Source of the DNA: Amycolatopsis echigonensis
GTDB lineage: Bacteria; Actinomycetota; Actinomycetes; Mycobacteriales; Pseudonocardiaceae
Length of the DNA stretch: 64,000 bases
NCBI RefSeq assembly: GCF_014174495.1
Contig: NZ_JACJHR010000025.1
Span: forward strand, 1-64,000
Direction: 5' to 3'
The stretch's first letter is position 1, and the number at the start of each line of letters is the position of its first letter. The position numbers were made by a program, and so were the translations under genes. This document shows positions 1 to 8,333 of the stretch, one piece after another. A model generated the notes under the pieces. It did not search any database, was not told the DNA's origin, and saw nothing but the letters and a program-made list of their open reading frames with translations.

Positions 1-64
1 TCGGCTCGGCTCGGCTCGGCTCGGCTCGGCTCGGCTCGGCTCGGCTCGGCTCGGCTCGGCTCGG
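1..64. repeat. TCGGC pentanucleotide tandem array
   Basis: Twelve complete copies of TCGGC plus TCGG are seen, and the array begins at the window edge, so its true length is unknown. The copies are perfect. It lies outside any convincing gene. Copy number of such a short GC-rich array could vary by slippage, and assemblers can miscount it. Confidence 0.95.
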
Positions 65-553
65 AGAAGCGTCGCTCCCATCTGCAGCGCCGCAACCCGC
101 CGACGGTGTCCGAGCCCGCAGCACTCAGTCGCGAAGCAGCGAAGCAGCGGAGCCGCCGAGCCCCGACCCACCCCACACCCGCAGGCCATCCGCTCCACCG
201 CGCCCGGCCGCCGGATCACCAAGCGGCGCAAGCGGAAACTCCACTGGACCAGCCCGGCCGGTCAGCCGCTCCACAGGTGTCATCAAGCGCAGGCACCCCA
301 ACCCTTCCACGCCTCAAAAAACCACGAAAAAAGCAACACCCACCCACCCCAACAACGGAATCCGCACCAACAATGCGAAATTGCACGTGCGCAAGCACTG
401 CCCAATGCACGAGAAGTGTCCATTCAGGTGAATTCCCCAACGCAGAGCGCGTGTGCCCCACCCTCCCACTACCCTTAGGAATATTCCGAACACATTCCGT
501 ACTGCGCGGAATATTCCATTCATCGGCCGAAACCGAGAAAACGAGGGGTTGCA
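65..553. other. Gene-less stretch upstream of the DUF397 gene
   Basis: About 490 bp without a convincing gene. Open frames here have poor actinobacterial codon usage and no ribosome binding site. Apart from the paired GGAATATTCC motif near the right end I see no recognisable element. It could hold the promoter of the DUF397 gene and the end of a gene lying left of the window. Confidence 0.5.
478..517. promoter_or_regulatory. Paired GGAATATTCC palindromes
   Basis: The perfect 10-bp palindrome GGAATATTCC occurs at 478-487 and again at 508-517, exactly 30 bp apart (about three helical turns, same face of DNA). Further TTCCG/CGGAA half-sites lie between them. The pair sits 37-76 bp before the DUF397 start. 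The likely binder is the neighbouring XRE regulator; that is inference. Confidence 0.5.
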
Positions 554-802
554 GTGGACACCTACGACCCGCACGAGCACGCGCACCCGACCCGCCCGGC
601 AGTGGGCTTCCCGGACCACGGCTGGCGGAAACCCTCCGCCTGCGGGCCGAATTCCGGTAACTGCGTCGAGGTCAACCTGGCTGCTCACGGGCTTGTCGGG
701 GTGCGGGACAGCAAGACCGACAGCTCTCCCGTCCTGGTCTTCGACCGGGGCGAGTGGGCGCGTTTCGTCGAGGCCGTGCGGCGCGGGGAATTCGACGGCT
801 GA
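554..802 (+). CDS. DUF397 family small protein
   Basis: An 82-residue protein of the DUF397 type. The family shows a short W/R...S..G..CVEV core, here CGPNSGNCVEVNLAAHG, and the pattern VRDSK followed by VLVFDRGEWARFVEAVR. The GTG start has GAGGGG about 6 bp upstream. Genes of this family in streptomycetes (the WhiJ-type systems) usually sit next to an XRE/DUF5753 regulator gene and are thought to modulate it, probably by direct contact. The regulator lies 138 bp downstream here. No enzymatic role is known. Identification is firm; partnership with the neighbour is inferred from gene order. Confidence 0.85.
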   Translation: MDTYDPHEHAHPTRPAVGFPDHGWRKPSACGPNSGNCVEVNLAAHGLVGVRDSKTDSSPVLVFDRGEWARFVEAVRRGEFDG

Positions 803-870
803 CCAGGCGCGACCGCGAAATCGTCGCACCGAAACCGCCGTCCGGCGCCAGCGATCCTTGCGAAAAAAGA

Positions 871-903
871 CGCCGACCCGGAGTATTGTCCGCCGGGTCG
901 GCG
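871..903. terminator. Hairpin between DUF397 and XRE genes
   Basis: CGCCGACCCGG (871-881) and CCGGGTCGGCG (893-903) form a perfect 11-bp stem with an 11-base loop. No T-run follows. It may end the DUF397 transcript or act as an operator for the XRE gene that starts 38 bp on. Confidence 0.5.
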
Positions 904-940
904 CATTACTATCGGAGGTTCGCATCGGCCCCTGGACGAA

Positions 941-1834
941 ATGACGGAGCCCCTGGTGACCACGCCGATCCGGCAGCCGCCGCCCTCCCTGCGGACCCAG
1001 CGTTCCCGGCTGGGCTCCCGGATCCTCGCGTGGCGCACCGCGCGCGGGCTGACCCAGGTCGAGCTCGCCGACGGGATCGGCTGCAAACAGCCCAAGGTCC
1101 AGAAAATCGAATCCGGCAAGGCGGGCACCCGCCCCGACGACCTCGAGCGGATCATCGAGGTGCTGGACATCCCGCACGCCGACGCAGATCAGCTGCGGGA
1201 ACTCAACCAGGCCAACGATCCTTCCGCACGCCGCGCCGAGCGGAGGATGATCACTCCGCACTGGTTCCGCGAGATCCTGGAACGGGAGCAAGCGGCGACG
1301 GAAATCCTGAGCTGGACCGGGAATCGCATCCCGGGACTGCTCCAATCGGAGTACTACATGCTCGCGCAGTTCCAAGCCAGCCGCCAGGAGCGGGTCACCG
1401 ACCGCGTCGCCGAACGCAAGGCGCGGCAACGGCTTTTCGACGCCTGCCCGGGTCCGCGCGCGGTCTTCATGCTGGAGTACAGCTGCGTCGAAAAACTCGT
1501 CTACGGCACCAAGGCCAGCATCGCCACTGACCAGCTCGAACACATGATCCGCATCGTCGAAACGCATCCCACCGCCGAGGTCCGGATCCTCCCGCGCGAC
1601 GCGGCCGCGTACCCGGACGAGGATTTCACCATCCTCCGCTTCGCCCAGCCCGACCTCCTCGATTTCGCTTACCAGGAAAGCAAAGTCAAGCTCATCACCG
1701 TGCCGGAGAGCCAGGACGAGTTCGCCTCCTACGAGGAGTCCTGGGAAGCCCAGCTCGCCGCCACGCTTTCGCGCGACCAGTCCCTGCAATACCTCAAAGA
1801 ATGGGCGAGCCGCTGCGCGACGCCCGCCCGCTGA
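941..1834 (+). CDS. XRE-family regulator with DUF5753 domain
   Basis: A 297-residue cytoplasmic regulator. Residues about 24-80 form an XRE helix-turn-helix (RGLTQVELADGIGCKQPKVQ then KIESGK), and the remainder matches the DUF5753 sensor half seen in WhiJ-like proteins, including LSWTGNRIPGLLQSEYY and a late EDFTILRF strand. The ATG at 941 lacks a good Shine-Dalgarno; the in-frame GTG at 956 has GGAG 6 bp upstream and may be the true start. It is flanked by a DUF397 gene and a methyltransferase gene, a common actinobacterial arrangement. The signal it senses is unknown. Confidence 0.9.
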   Translation: MTEPLVTTPIRQPPPSLRTQRSRLGSRILAWRTARGLTQVELADGIGCKQPKVQKIESGKAGTRPDDLERIIEVLDIPHADADQLRELNQANDPSARRAERRMITPHWFREILEREQAATEILSWTGNRIPGLLQSEYYMLAQFQASRQERVTDRVAERKARQRLFDACPGPRAVFMLEYSCVEKLVYGTKASIATDQLEHMIRIVETHPTAEVRILPRDAAAYPDEDFTILRFAQPDLLDFAYQESKVKLITVPESQDEFASYEESWEAQLAATLSRDQSLQYLKEWASRCATPAR

Positions 1835-1865
1835 CCGCAGTACCGGACGAAAGGAAAAGCCACCG

Positions 1866-2735
1866 GTGGCCGACGAACCCTTCCCGCCTCCCGGGGTCGA
1901 TCTCGACCACCCGAGCGTCGCGCGGGTGTACGACTACTACCTCGGCGGCACGACCAACTGGACGATCGACCGGGAGTTCGCCGACGAGGTGATCCGCGAG
2001 TTCCCGCTGATCCGCCCGATCGCGAAGGCCAACCGGCTGTTCCTGCACCGGCTCGTGCGGCATCTGGTGAAAAAGGGCGTGCGGCAGTTCGTCGACCTCG
2101 GCTCCGGCGTGCCGACCATGGGCCACGCGCACCAGGTCGCCGACGAGCTCGCGCCGGGCGAGGCCCATGTCTGCTACGTCGACTACGAACCGGTCGCCGT
2201 CGCGCATTCGGAAACCCTGCTGCGCGAGTCGGGCGACCTCGACCGGCACGCGGTGATCCACGCCGACATGCGCGATCCGAAGCGACTGTGGGAGCAGATC
2301 GCCGCGACCGGCGTGATCGACGTCGAAAAACCGCTCGCGTTGCTGCTGATCGCGGTGCTGCACGTCCAGCAGCCGCCCGCCGAAGACAGCGGCAGCACCG
2401 AAGACCTCGGCCCGTCCATCGTCGCGCAGTACCGCGATCTCCTTGCCCCCGGCTCGTTTCTCGCCCTCTCGCACATCACCGACCAGGGCGTCCCCTCCGA
2501 CGTGGACGCCGGGCTGGTCGAGCTGAAGCAGCTGTACGACCGGTCGAGCAGCCCGGTGATCTGGCGGTCGCGCGAGGAGATCCAGTCGCTGTTCGGGTCG
2601 TTCGAGATGCTGGAACCGGGGCTCACCTGGACGCCGTCGTGGCATCCGGAGGAGTCCGGCGAAGGCGCGCCGCAGGTGGAGTTCCCGACGCCGGCGCATT
2701 CGGTGATCCTGGCCGGAGCCGCGCGGAAACCGTAA
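1866..2735 (+). CDS. SAM-dependent methyltransferase (DUF574/Methyltransf_19)
   Basis: A 289-residue protein. The family hallmark is at the N terminus: DLDHPSVARVYDYYLGG, followed by the SAM-binding motif FVDLGSGVPT at about residue 75-85 and the acidic strand VCYVDYEPVAVAHS. Length is typical (about 270). The GTG start has AAGGAAA upstream. Family members often neighbour XRE/DUF5753 genes, as here, 31 bp downstream of the regulator and probably co-transcribed. The substrate is not known. Confidence 0.9.
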   Translation: MADEPFPPPGVDLDHPSVARVYDYYLGGTTNWTIDREFADEVIREFPLIRPIAKANRLFLHRLVRHLVKKGVRQFVDLGSGVPTMGHAHQVADELAPGEAHVCYVDYEPVAVAHSETLLRESGDLDRHAVIHADMRDPKRLWEQIAATGVIDVEKPLALLLIAVLHVQQPPAEDSGSTEDLGPSIVAQYRDLLAPGSFLALSHITDQGVPSDVDAGLVELKQLYDRSSSPVIWRSREEIQSLFGSFEMLEPGLTWTPSWHPEESGEGAPQVEFPTPAHSVILAGAARKP

Positions 2736-2775
2736 TTCGCTCGCCTCGCGTCCGCGCCGCTGAGACCATCGGCGC

Positions 2776-3324
2776 ATGCGCACGAGCACTGTGGCGGACC
2801 GGATCCGCGAAGCCACCGTCGTGCTCGGGGACCGGACCGACCGCCACCGTTACCCCGACCCGACGGGATGGTGGCGTTCGCCCGAACTGCTGCGCGAACT
2901 GGGTCCGGCGCTCGCCGGGTTGTTCGCCGACGACCAGCCGAATGTCGTGCTGGGCCCCGAATCCCGCGGGTCGCTGCTCGGTCCGCTGGTCGCGGTGGAA
3001 CTCGGCGCGGGCTTCGTCGAGGTGCGCAAAAACCGGTACCCGGCCAGCGATTCCGACCGATGGCTCCAGCGCACCTCGCCGCCGGACTACCAGGACCGGC
3101 ACCTGCGTCTCGGCTTCAGCCGCCGCCTGCTCCAAGCGGGCGACCGCGCGCTGCTGGTGGACGACTGGATCGACACCGGAGGCCAGGCCTTCGCCGCACA
3201 AGCCCTGGTCGCGGACGCCGGGGCGACGTGGATCGGGGTCGCCGTAATTGTCGACGGGCTCCGCCGCCACGAACCCCGCCGGCAACTCCGCGTGCGGTCC
3301 CTCCTGCACTCGCGCGACTTCTGA
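2776..3324 (+). CDS. Phosphoribosyltransferase domain protein
   Basis: A 182-residue type I PRTase-fold protein. The PRPP-binding loop is visible as ALLVDDWIDTGG at residues 125-136, and VVLGPESRGSLLG (57-69) resembles the N-terminal core of adenine-type phosphoribosyltransferases. Predicted reaction: transfer of a base to or from PRPP in purine or pyrimidine salvage, but the exact base cannot be told. The gene ends base-to-base with the oppositely oriented reductase gene. It has no strong ribosome binding site and may be leaderless. Confidence 0.8.
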   Translation: MRTSTVADRIREATVVLGDRTDRHRYPDPTGWWRSPELLRELGPALAGLFADDQPNVVLGPESRGSLLGPLVAVELGAGFVEVRKNRYPASDSDRWLQRTSPPDYQDRHLRLGFSRRLLQAGDRALLVDDWIDTGGQAFAAQALVADAGATWIGVAVIVDGLRRHEPRRQLRVRSLLHSRDF

Positions 3325-4167
3325 TCACCGGAACGCGTCTACGCTCCGGCTCGCCCACGACGCGAAGGAAGTCGCCGGACGGCCCAGCACCTTCTCGACA
3401 TCGGAACTGATCCGCAGTTCCGCCGGAAGCGGCTGGCCGAGGATGTCGAGCGTTCCGTCGGCGACCGGTTCCGGCATCTGCCGCAGCATTTGTCCGCGTG
3501 CCTGCTCACGGCTGAGTTCGACGAACTCCAGCGGCTCGCCGAGCGCGGCACCGAGGATTTCCGCGCGCTGCCGCGGGCTCGTCGCCTCCGGTCCGGTGAG
3601 GACATAAGTCTGGCCCACGTGACCCGATCCAGTCAGGGCGGCCGCAGCGACTTCAGCGATGTCGAGCGGATCCACCGCCGGGAGCGCGACATCGCCGAAC
3701 GGCGACAAAACCTTGCGCTGCGCCCGAATCGACGGGATCCAGGCGAAGGCGTTGGTCGTGAATCCACCGGGACGAAGAACCGTCCATTCCAGACCGGACG
3801 ACCGCACCGTTTCTTCCAACGCGGCGAGCGGCCCGTGCGAAACCGCGTCCGGCCGGGTTCCCACGGCCTGTGACGACTGCAGGACAACCCGCGAGACGCC
3901 GGCGTCGGCCACGGCCCGCAGGACGGCTTCCCCGTCGACGTGCGCTCCCGCGCCGGAGACCAGCAGAAACAGTGCCTCCGCGCCCTTCAACGCCGGGACC
4001 AGGCTGCCCGCGTCAGCCAGATCCGCGACCATCGGGGTGACCCCGGGCCGCGAGGGCGGCGGGGACGTCAACCCACGGGAGACGGCGGTCACGGCGTGGC
4101 CGGATTCGGTCAGGGATTCGACCAGCAGGCGGCCGACGTTGCCCGTGGCACCAGTGACGACGATCAA
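3325..4167 (-). CDS. NmrA-like NAD(P)-binding oxidoreductase
   Basis: A 280-residue atypical short-chain dehydrogenase of the NmrA/QOR2 type. The dinucleotide-binding glycine motif GATGNVG is at residues 6-12. No Tyr-x3-Lys pair is obvious, as usual in this subgroup, which acts as quinone reductase or redox sensor. The start is TTG, with GAGGAG 7 bp upstream. It is divergent from an HxlR-type regulator gene, a pairing very common for stress-induced NmrA-like reductases. The 89-bp shared region likely holds the operator. Confidence 0.85.
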   Translation of the reverse strand: MIVVTGATGNVGRLLVESLTESGHAVTAVSRGLTSPPPSRPGVTPMVADLADAGSLVPALKGAEALFLLVSGAGAHVDGEAVLRAVADAGVSRVVLQSSQAVGTRPDAVSHGPLAALEETVRSSGLEWTVLRPGGFTTNAFAWIPSIRAQRKVLSPFGDVALPAVDPLDIAEVAAAALTGSGHVGQTYVLTGPEATSPRQRAEILGAALGEPLEFVELSREQARGQMLRQMPEPVADGTLDILGQPLPAELRISSDVEKVLGRPATSFASWASRSVDAFR

Positions 4168-4256
4168 GATTTGCTCCTCAGCTAGCGGTCGAAAGCGACA
4201 CAGCGAGGCTAAAAGCCGCCGTACAGTAGGTTCCCCAGGGAAAGTATTGGAGCCGC

Positions 4257-4634
4257 ATGACCACGACCGCGCAGCCCGGGGCCGATCCGCTCGCCGCGTG
4301 CCGGATCAGCCCGGCCGTCGACCTGCTGTTCAGCCGGTGGACGACCCCGATCCTGTGGACGCTCAACCAGTCCGGGCCGGTGCGCTTCGTCGACCTGGAG
4401 CGGCGGCTCGGCGCGACCGGGAAGGTTCTCACGCAGCGGCTCCGCCAGCTCGAACGCGACGGCCTCGTCCAGCGGCACTACTACGCCGAGGTGCCGCCCC
4501 GCGTGGAGTACGAGATCACCGAACTCGGCCGGAGCCTGTCGCCGGTCTTCGCCGCGCTCGCCGAATGGACCGACGAGCATCTGCCAGCCGTCGAGAAGGC
4601 CCGCGACGCGTACACCGGCCCGCTTCCGCGCTGA
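4257..4634 (+). CDS. HxlR-family transcriptional regulator
   Basis: A 125-residue winged-helix regulator of the HxlR type (YodB/HypR relatives). It shows the family pattern RWTTPILWTL, RFVDLERRL, TGKVLTQRLRQLERDGLVQR and the wing RVEYEITELGRSLSPV. Cys15 (AACRIS) sits where the redox-sensing N-terminal cysteine of YodB-like proteins lies, so thiol sensing is plausible. It probably represses the divergent NmrA-like reductase and itself. Confidence 0.9.
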   Translation: MTTTAQPGADPLAACRISPAVDLLFSRWTTPILWTLNQSGPVRFVDLERRLGATGKVLTQRLRQLERDGLVQRHYYAEVPPRVEYEITELGRSLSPVFAALAEWTDEHLPAVEKARDAYTGPLPR

Positions 4635-4686
4635 GGTCTCGTGAGCGGCAATCCCGGTTCTAACCGGGATTGCCGCTCACGAGACC
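4635..4686. terminator. Perfect 25-bp bidirectional terminator hairpin
   Basis: Arms at 4635-4659 and 4662-4686 are exact reverse complements with only CT between them. It fills the gap between the convergent HxlR and XRE genes. A decayed relative is found at 9169-9210, which suggests a dispersed palindromic terminator family. Confidence 0.85.
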
Positions 4687-4690
4687 CGGG

Positions 4691-5530
4691 CTACCCGGCG
4701 AACTGCTCGTTCCCCAGCACGCCCAGCAGCTGGATCTTCTCGAACGCCTCGCTGCGCGGCGGAGCGGTCAGCACCAGCAACGCCTGCGACTGGTCCTCGG
4801 TGAACAGCACCTGGCAGTCCACCTCGATCTCCCCCACCTGCGGATGCACAAGCACCTTGTGGTCCTCGAACCGTTTGGCCACCTGGTGTTCTTCCCACAG
4901 CCGCGCGAACTCGGGGCTCTCCCGGGTCAGCGCGCGGACCAGCTCGCCCGCGCGCGAACGCGGGCCCATCGACCCGTGCACCACTCGCAGGTTCGCCACC
5001 AGCGCCCGGCTCTGCCGGTCCCGGTCGTGCGCGGGGTAGACGAGCCGCTCGTCCGGGTCGGTGAACCACCGGTAGATCTCGCTGCGCGCCAGTCCGGTGT
5101 ACTGAGAGCGGTCGCCGTACAACGCCTCCGCGAGCCGGTTTTGCACCAGCACCTCGCCGAGGTTCGAGAGGATGAGCGCGGGCGTGTCCGACAGCCGGTC
5201 GAGCACCCGCAGCAGCGCCGGAGCGACGTGCGTCGCCGCGACCACCGGCGACGGCGCGTTACGGCCCGCGAGGTGGAACAGGTAGTCCCGCTCGTCGTCG
5301 GTCAGCCGCAACGCCCTGGCCAGCGCGGCCAGCATCTGCTCGCTCGGCTGCGGTCCGCGCTGCTGCTCCAGCCGGGTGTAGTAGTCGGTGGACATCGCCG
5401 CCAGCGCCGCGACCTCCTCCCGCCGCAGCCCGGCCGCCCGCCGCCGCGCGCCCGCGGGCAGCCCGACGTCCTCGGGCCGCAATCCCTCGCGACGGCTGCG
5501 GAGGAAAACCGCCAGCTCAGCTCGATCCAT
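4691..5530 (-). CDS. XRE regulator with MmyB-like ligand domain
   Basis: A 279-residue protein. The HTH_31-type N terminus has the typical RREGLRPEDVGLP and GLRREEVAALAAMSTDYYTR, and residues about 105-270 match the MmyB-like (PAS-fold) ligand-binding half. Such regulators in actinomycetes usually repress an adjacent SDR gene. Here a divergent SDR starts 101 bp away, and the shared region is the likely operator. The fatty-acid-like ligand known for MmyB relatives is family knowledge, not seen here. Confidence 0.9.
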   Translation of the reverse strand: MDRAELAVFLRSRREGLRPEDVGLPAGARRRAAGLRREEVAALAAMSTDYYTRLEQQRGPQPSEQMLAALARALRLTDDERDYLFHLAGRNAPSPVVAATHVAPALLRVLDRLSDTPALILSNLGEVLVQNRLAEALYGDRSQYTGLARSEIYRWFTDPDERLVYPAHDRDRQSRALVANLRVVHGSMGPRSRAGELVRALTRESPEFARLWEEHQVAKRFEDHKVLVHPQVGEIEVDCQVLFTEDQSQALLVLTAPPRSEAFEKIQLLGVLGNEQFAG

Positions 5531-5631
5531 GTCTTCAGTATCCGGCCGGTCCGGCGCGTCAGCCAGGGATCGCCGATCCCCCGATATGCGGTCTCTGCCG
5601 CCGCCGCTTCGATCCGCCGAAACTCAGTGGC

Positions 5632-6396
5632 ATGAACATCACCGGAAACACCGTCTTCATCCCCGGCTCGACCAGCGGCATCGGCCTCGCCCTCGCCCGC
5701 GAACTGCAGGCGAAGGGCAACACCGTCATCGTCGGCGGGCGGCGCACCGAACTGCTCGCGCGGATCGCCGCCGAGAACCCCGGCCTCGACACCGTGCGGA
5801 TCGACACCACCGACCCGGCGAGCATCGCTGCCGCGGCCAAGGAGGTGCTCGCGAAGCATCCGGACCTGAACGTGCTCGTCCCGATGGCGGGCATCATGCG
5901 CGTCGAGGACTGGCACCGCCCCGAGTCCTTTGTGGACAGCGCGGAAGCGACCGTGACCACCAACGTCCTCGGCCCGATCCGGCTCATCGCCGCGTTCGTC
6001 GAGCACCTGCAGACCCGCCCGGACGCCACCATCCTCACCGTCTCGTCCGGCCTCGCCTTCGCGCCGCTGAAAGCCACGCCGAGCTACAACGCGTCCAAGG
6101 CCGCCATCCACATGCTCAGCGAATCGCTGCGCCTGCAACTGGCCGACACCTCGGTGAAGGTCGTCGAACTGGAGCCGCCGTCCGTGCGCACCGCGCTCCT
6201 GCCCGGTCAGGAGGAAAGCGAGTTCGCGATGCCGCTGGACGCCTTCGTCAGCGAGGTCATGGAGTTGCTCGAAACGCAGCCGGACGCCACCGAGATCCAG
6301 GTCGAGAACGTCAAGTTCCTCCGCCACGGCGAGGCCCGGGGCGACTACCACCACGTGGTGGCGACGCTCAACGCCGCGGACCCGCACGGCAAGTGA
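5632..6396 (+). CDS. Short-chain dehydrogenase/reductase (DltE-like)
   Basis: A 254-residue classical SDR. The cofactor motif is PGSTSGIG near residue 11, the structural motif is at VPMAGIMR, catalytic Ser is in TVSSGLAF and the Tyr-x3-Lys pair is in PSYNASKAA. Length and motifs fit DltE/YdfG-type oxidoreductases; the substrate is unknown. It is divergent from the MmyB-type XRE gene and is probably its target. The start codon has no strong Shine-Dalgarno sequence. Confidence 0.9.
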   Translation: MNITGNTVFIPGSTSGIGLALARELQAKGNTVIVGGRRTELLARIAAENPGLDTVRIDTTDPASIAAAAKEVLAKHPDLNVLVPMAGIMRVEDWHRPESFVDSAEATVTTNVLGPIRLIAAFVEHLQTRPDATILTVSSGLAFAPLKATPSYNASKAAIHMLSESLRLQLADTSVKVVELEPPSVRTALLPGQEESEFAMPLDAFVSEVMELLETQPDATEIQVENVKFLRHGEARGDYHHVVATLNAADPHGK

Positions 6397-6482
6397 CGCA
6401 CAGGTACAGCACGGCGGTGAGCACCATGCCGCCGAGCGCGACCACCCGGGTGTAGGCCACCGCCCGCGCCGTTCGACCTTCG

Positions 6483-7937
6483 CTACGACAAGTACGTCGG
6501 CCTTCCCGCCACGATCGTCGCGGACACCGGCATTTCCCGCAGTTCCCGTGCCGACAGTCCGCTCGGGTCGGCCGCCGTCAGCACCAGATCGGCCACGTCG
6601 CCGACCTGGACGCCGCGGCGGCCGCCCGACGACGCCGCCAGCGCGTCCTCGAGCGGAATAGCCTGCTCCGGATGCCACGGGGGCCGCTCGTCGTCCGTCC
6701 GCCCGACCGCGGCGGCGATCCCGTCCCACGGGTCGAGCGGCGCGACCGGCGCGTCCGAGCCGAATTCCAGCCGGGCACCGGATTCCAGCAGCGTGCGGTA
6801 GGCGTACGCGCGATCGGTGCGGCCGGGCCAATGCCGGTCGGCGACGTCGCGGTCGTCGGGCTGGTGCGCGGGCTGCACACTCGCGACCAGCCCGAGCGCG
6901 GCGAACCTCGGCACGTCCTCGGGCCGCACCAGCTGCGCGTGCTCGATCCGGCCCGGACAGCCGACCTCGGCGAACGCGTCCAGCGCGATGGTGTTGGCGT
7001 GGTCGCCGATCGCGTGCACCGCCGGGGTCAGGCCGTGCTCGTGCGCGCGGCGCATCAACGGCACCAGTTCCTCCGGCGGCAGCTCCAGCAGACCCTTCTC
7101 GCCGGACCCCGGGTACGGCTCGTGGCAATAAGCGGTGCGGGTGTTGAGCGAGCCGTCGACGAACAGCTTGAACGGGCCGACCGTGAGCAGCCCTTCGCCC
7201 GCCGCCAGAACGTCACCGGTGCGGTGTCCTCTTTGGATGGTCTCGTCCAGCAAATACCGGGCGATCACACAGGAAACCCGCGTCGCGGGCCTTGCCGCGG
7301 CTGCCCGCCGGGTCCAATCCGCGACCGTGTCCGCGTATTCGTAGTCGACCACCGCCGTCACGCCCCGTTTCGCCGCGGCGGCCAGCGCTTCGGCGACCCA
7401 GCCGTCCTGAACCTCGACCGGCGCGGACGGCAACGCCGCCGTCGCGCTCATGCAGTCGTTCTCGAGCAGGACGCCGGTCGGATGCTCGCGGCCGATCAGC
7501 TTCAACGCGGCCGGGCTGAGCCACAACGTATGCAGATCCGCGCTGAACAACGCCACCGCGCGGCCCGGAAGCGCGCGCTGCAGCAGATCCTTGTGCGGCC
7601 GATCCGGCCACAGCCCGTCCCGGAACCCGACTCCCACGACGAGGTCCTCCGCCGGAGCGTCGAGCAGCTTCTCCATCAGCAACTCGACCGCGCCCACCGC
7701 GGACGTCGCCCCGTCCAGCGGGATGCGCCTGCGGAAACCGGCCCACTGAACGAGATGCGCGTGCGCGTCGACCAGGCCGGGCAGGAGCGTGCCGCCATGC
7801 CCGTCGAGCACCCGCGCCGCGAACCCGGTGCCAGCGCCCGGTTCCTCGACAGCCGACACGACGCCGTCGCGCACCCGGACGTCAGCGAGCGGACCCCGCA
7901 ACCCGACCCGGACGCGGCGGAGGAGAAGATCGTCCAT
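6483..7937 (-). CDS. Amidohydrolase family 3 protein (YtcJ-like)
   Basis: A 484-residue metal-dependent hydrolase of the YtcJ/amidohydrolase-3 group. Visible metal-site motifs are LVDAHAHLVQW (about 55-65), HAIGD in the middle of the barrel, RIEHAQL and FGSDAPVAPLDPW near the C terminus. These enzymes hydrolyse C-N bonds of cyclic amides or formamides; the substrate here is not predictable. It stands alone, 86 bp from the convergent SDR gene. No signal peptide, so cytoplasmic. Confidence 0.9.
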   Translation of the reverse strand: MDDLLLRRVRVGLRGPLADVRVRDGVVSAVEEPGAGTGFAARVLDGHGGTLLPGLVDAHAHLVQWAGFRRRIPLDGATSAVGAVELLMEKLLDAPAEDLVVGVGFRDGLWPDRPHKDLLQRALPGRAVALFSADLHTLWLSPAALKLIGREHPTGVLLENDCMSATAALPSAPVEVQDGWVAEALAAAAKRGVTAVVDYEYADTVADWTRRAAAARPATRVSCVIARYLLDETIQRGHRTGDVLAAGEGLLTVGPFKLFVDGSLNTRTAYCHEPYPGSGEKGLLELPPEELVPLMRRAHEHGLTPAVHAIGDHANTIALDAFAEVGCPGRIEHAQLVRPEDVPRFAALGLVASVQPAHQPDDRDVADRHWPGRTDRAYAYRTLLESGARLEFGSDAPVAPLDPWDGIAAAVGRTDDERPPWHPEQAIPLEDALAASSGGRRGVQVGDVADLVLTAADPSGLSARELREMPVSATIVAGRPTYLS

Positions 7938-8043
7938 GCGCCCAGCCTGCCAGCCCCGCCCGTTCGGGTGAAGCGGGAATTCGGATGCTGGGGCCGGCGT
8001 TGAAACGGGTACTCAGAGGACATGGCAGCCGTCGCCCGCCGAA

Positions 8044-8108
8044 GGGTCAGGGCCGGTCAGGAGCGCCGCCTTCACAAGCCGCGCAGGGTTCGACTCCCTC
8101 GGTTGCCA
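8044..8108 (+). pseudogene. Decayed tRNA-like remnant in a gene-less stretch
   Basis: The only structured item in the 396-bp gap 7938-8333. It ends in a T-arm-like GGGTTCGACTCCC and a 3' acceptor-like GGTTGCCA. A D-arm-like GGTCAGG...GGTCAGGAGC and a TTCACAA anticodon-loop-like stretch come before. The anticodon stem does not pair and the 5' acceptor strand is displaced (GGCAGCC at 8024-8030). I read it as a tRNA relic, possibly an old attachment site. A functional tRNA is unlikely. Confidence 0.4.
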
Positions 8109-8333
8109 CTTCTTTTCGCTGAGCCGCGGCGCGGATCGGCCTGATTGGGGCTGCCTTGGGCACGGCTTAGGGACGCGAGTCCAGCAGCCGAGCAGGCCCC
8201 GGAGACGCTTCGATCGCCGTCTGGTGAACGCTTTTCGCTGCCCTGCCCGAATACCGTGCTTTCCCACGCGGCACGGCCCGCCCTGAACACTTAGCCCTTG
8301 CGCTCACCATCCTCGCTCGCAATACTTAGCCTC

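Noticed and set aside
106..660. A 184-residue open frame at the left end
   Set aside because: Low-complexity Arg/Pro-rich sequence without a ribosome binding site; its end overlaps the clear DUF397 gene in another frame.
6397..6482. A short membrane-like peptide on the minus strand between the SDR and amidohydrolase genes
   Set aside because: About 25 hydrophobic codons (VVALGGMVLTAVLYL) could be the end of a lost membrane protein, but without start, context or length I cannot support a gene.
8024..8108. A functional selenocysteine or valine tRNA
   Set aside because: TTCACAA can be read as a TCA or CAC anticodon loop, but the anticodon stem does not pair and spacing is wrong. Kept only as a relic.
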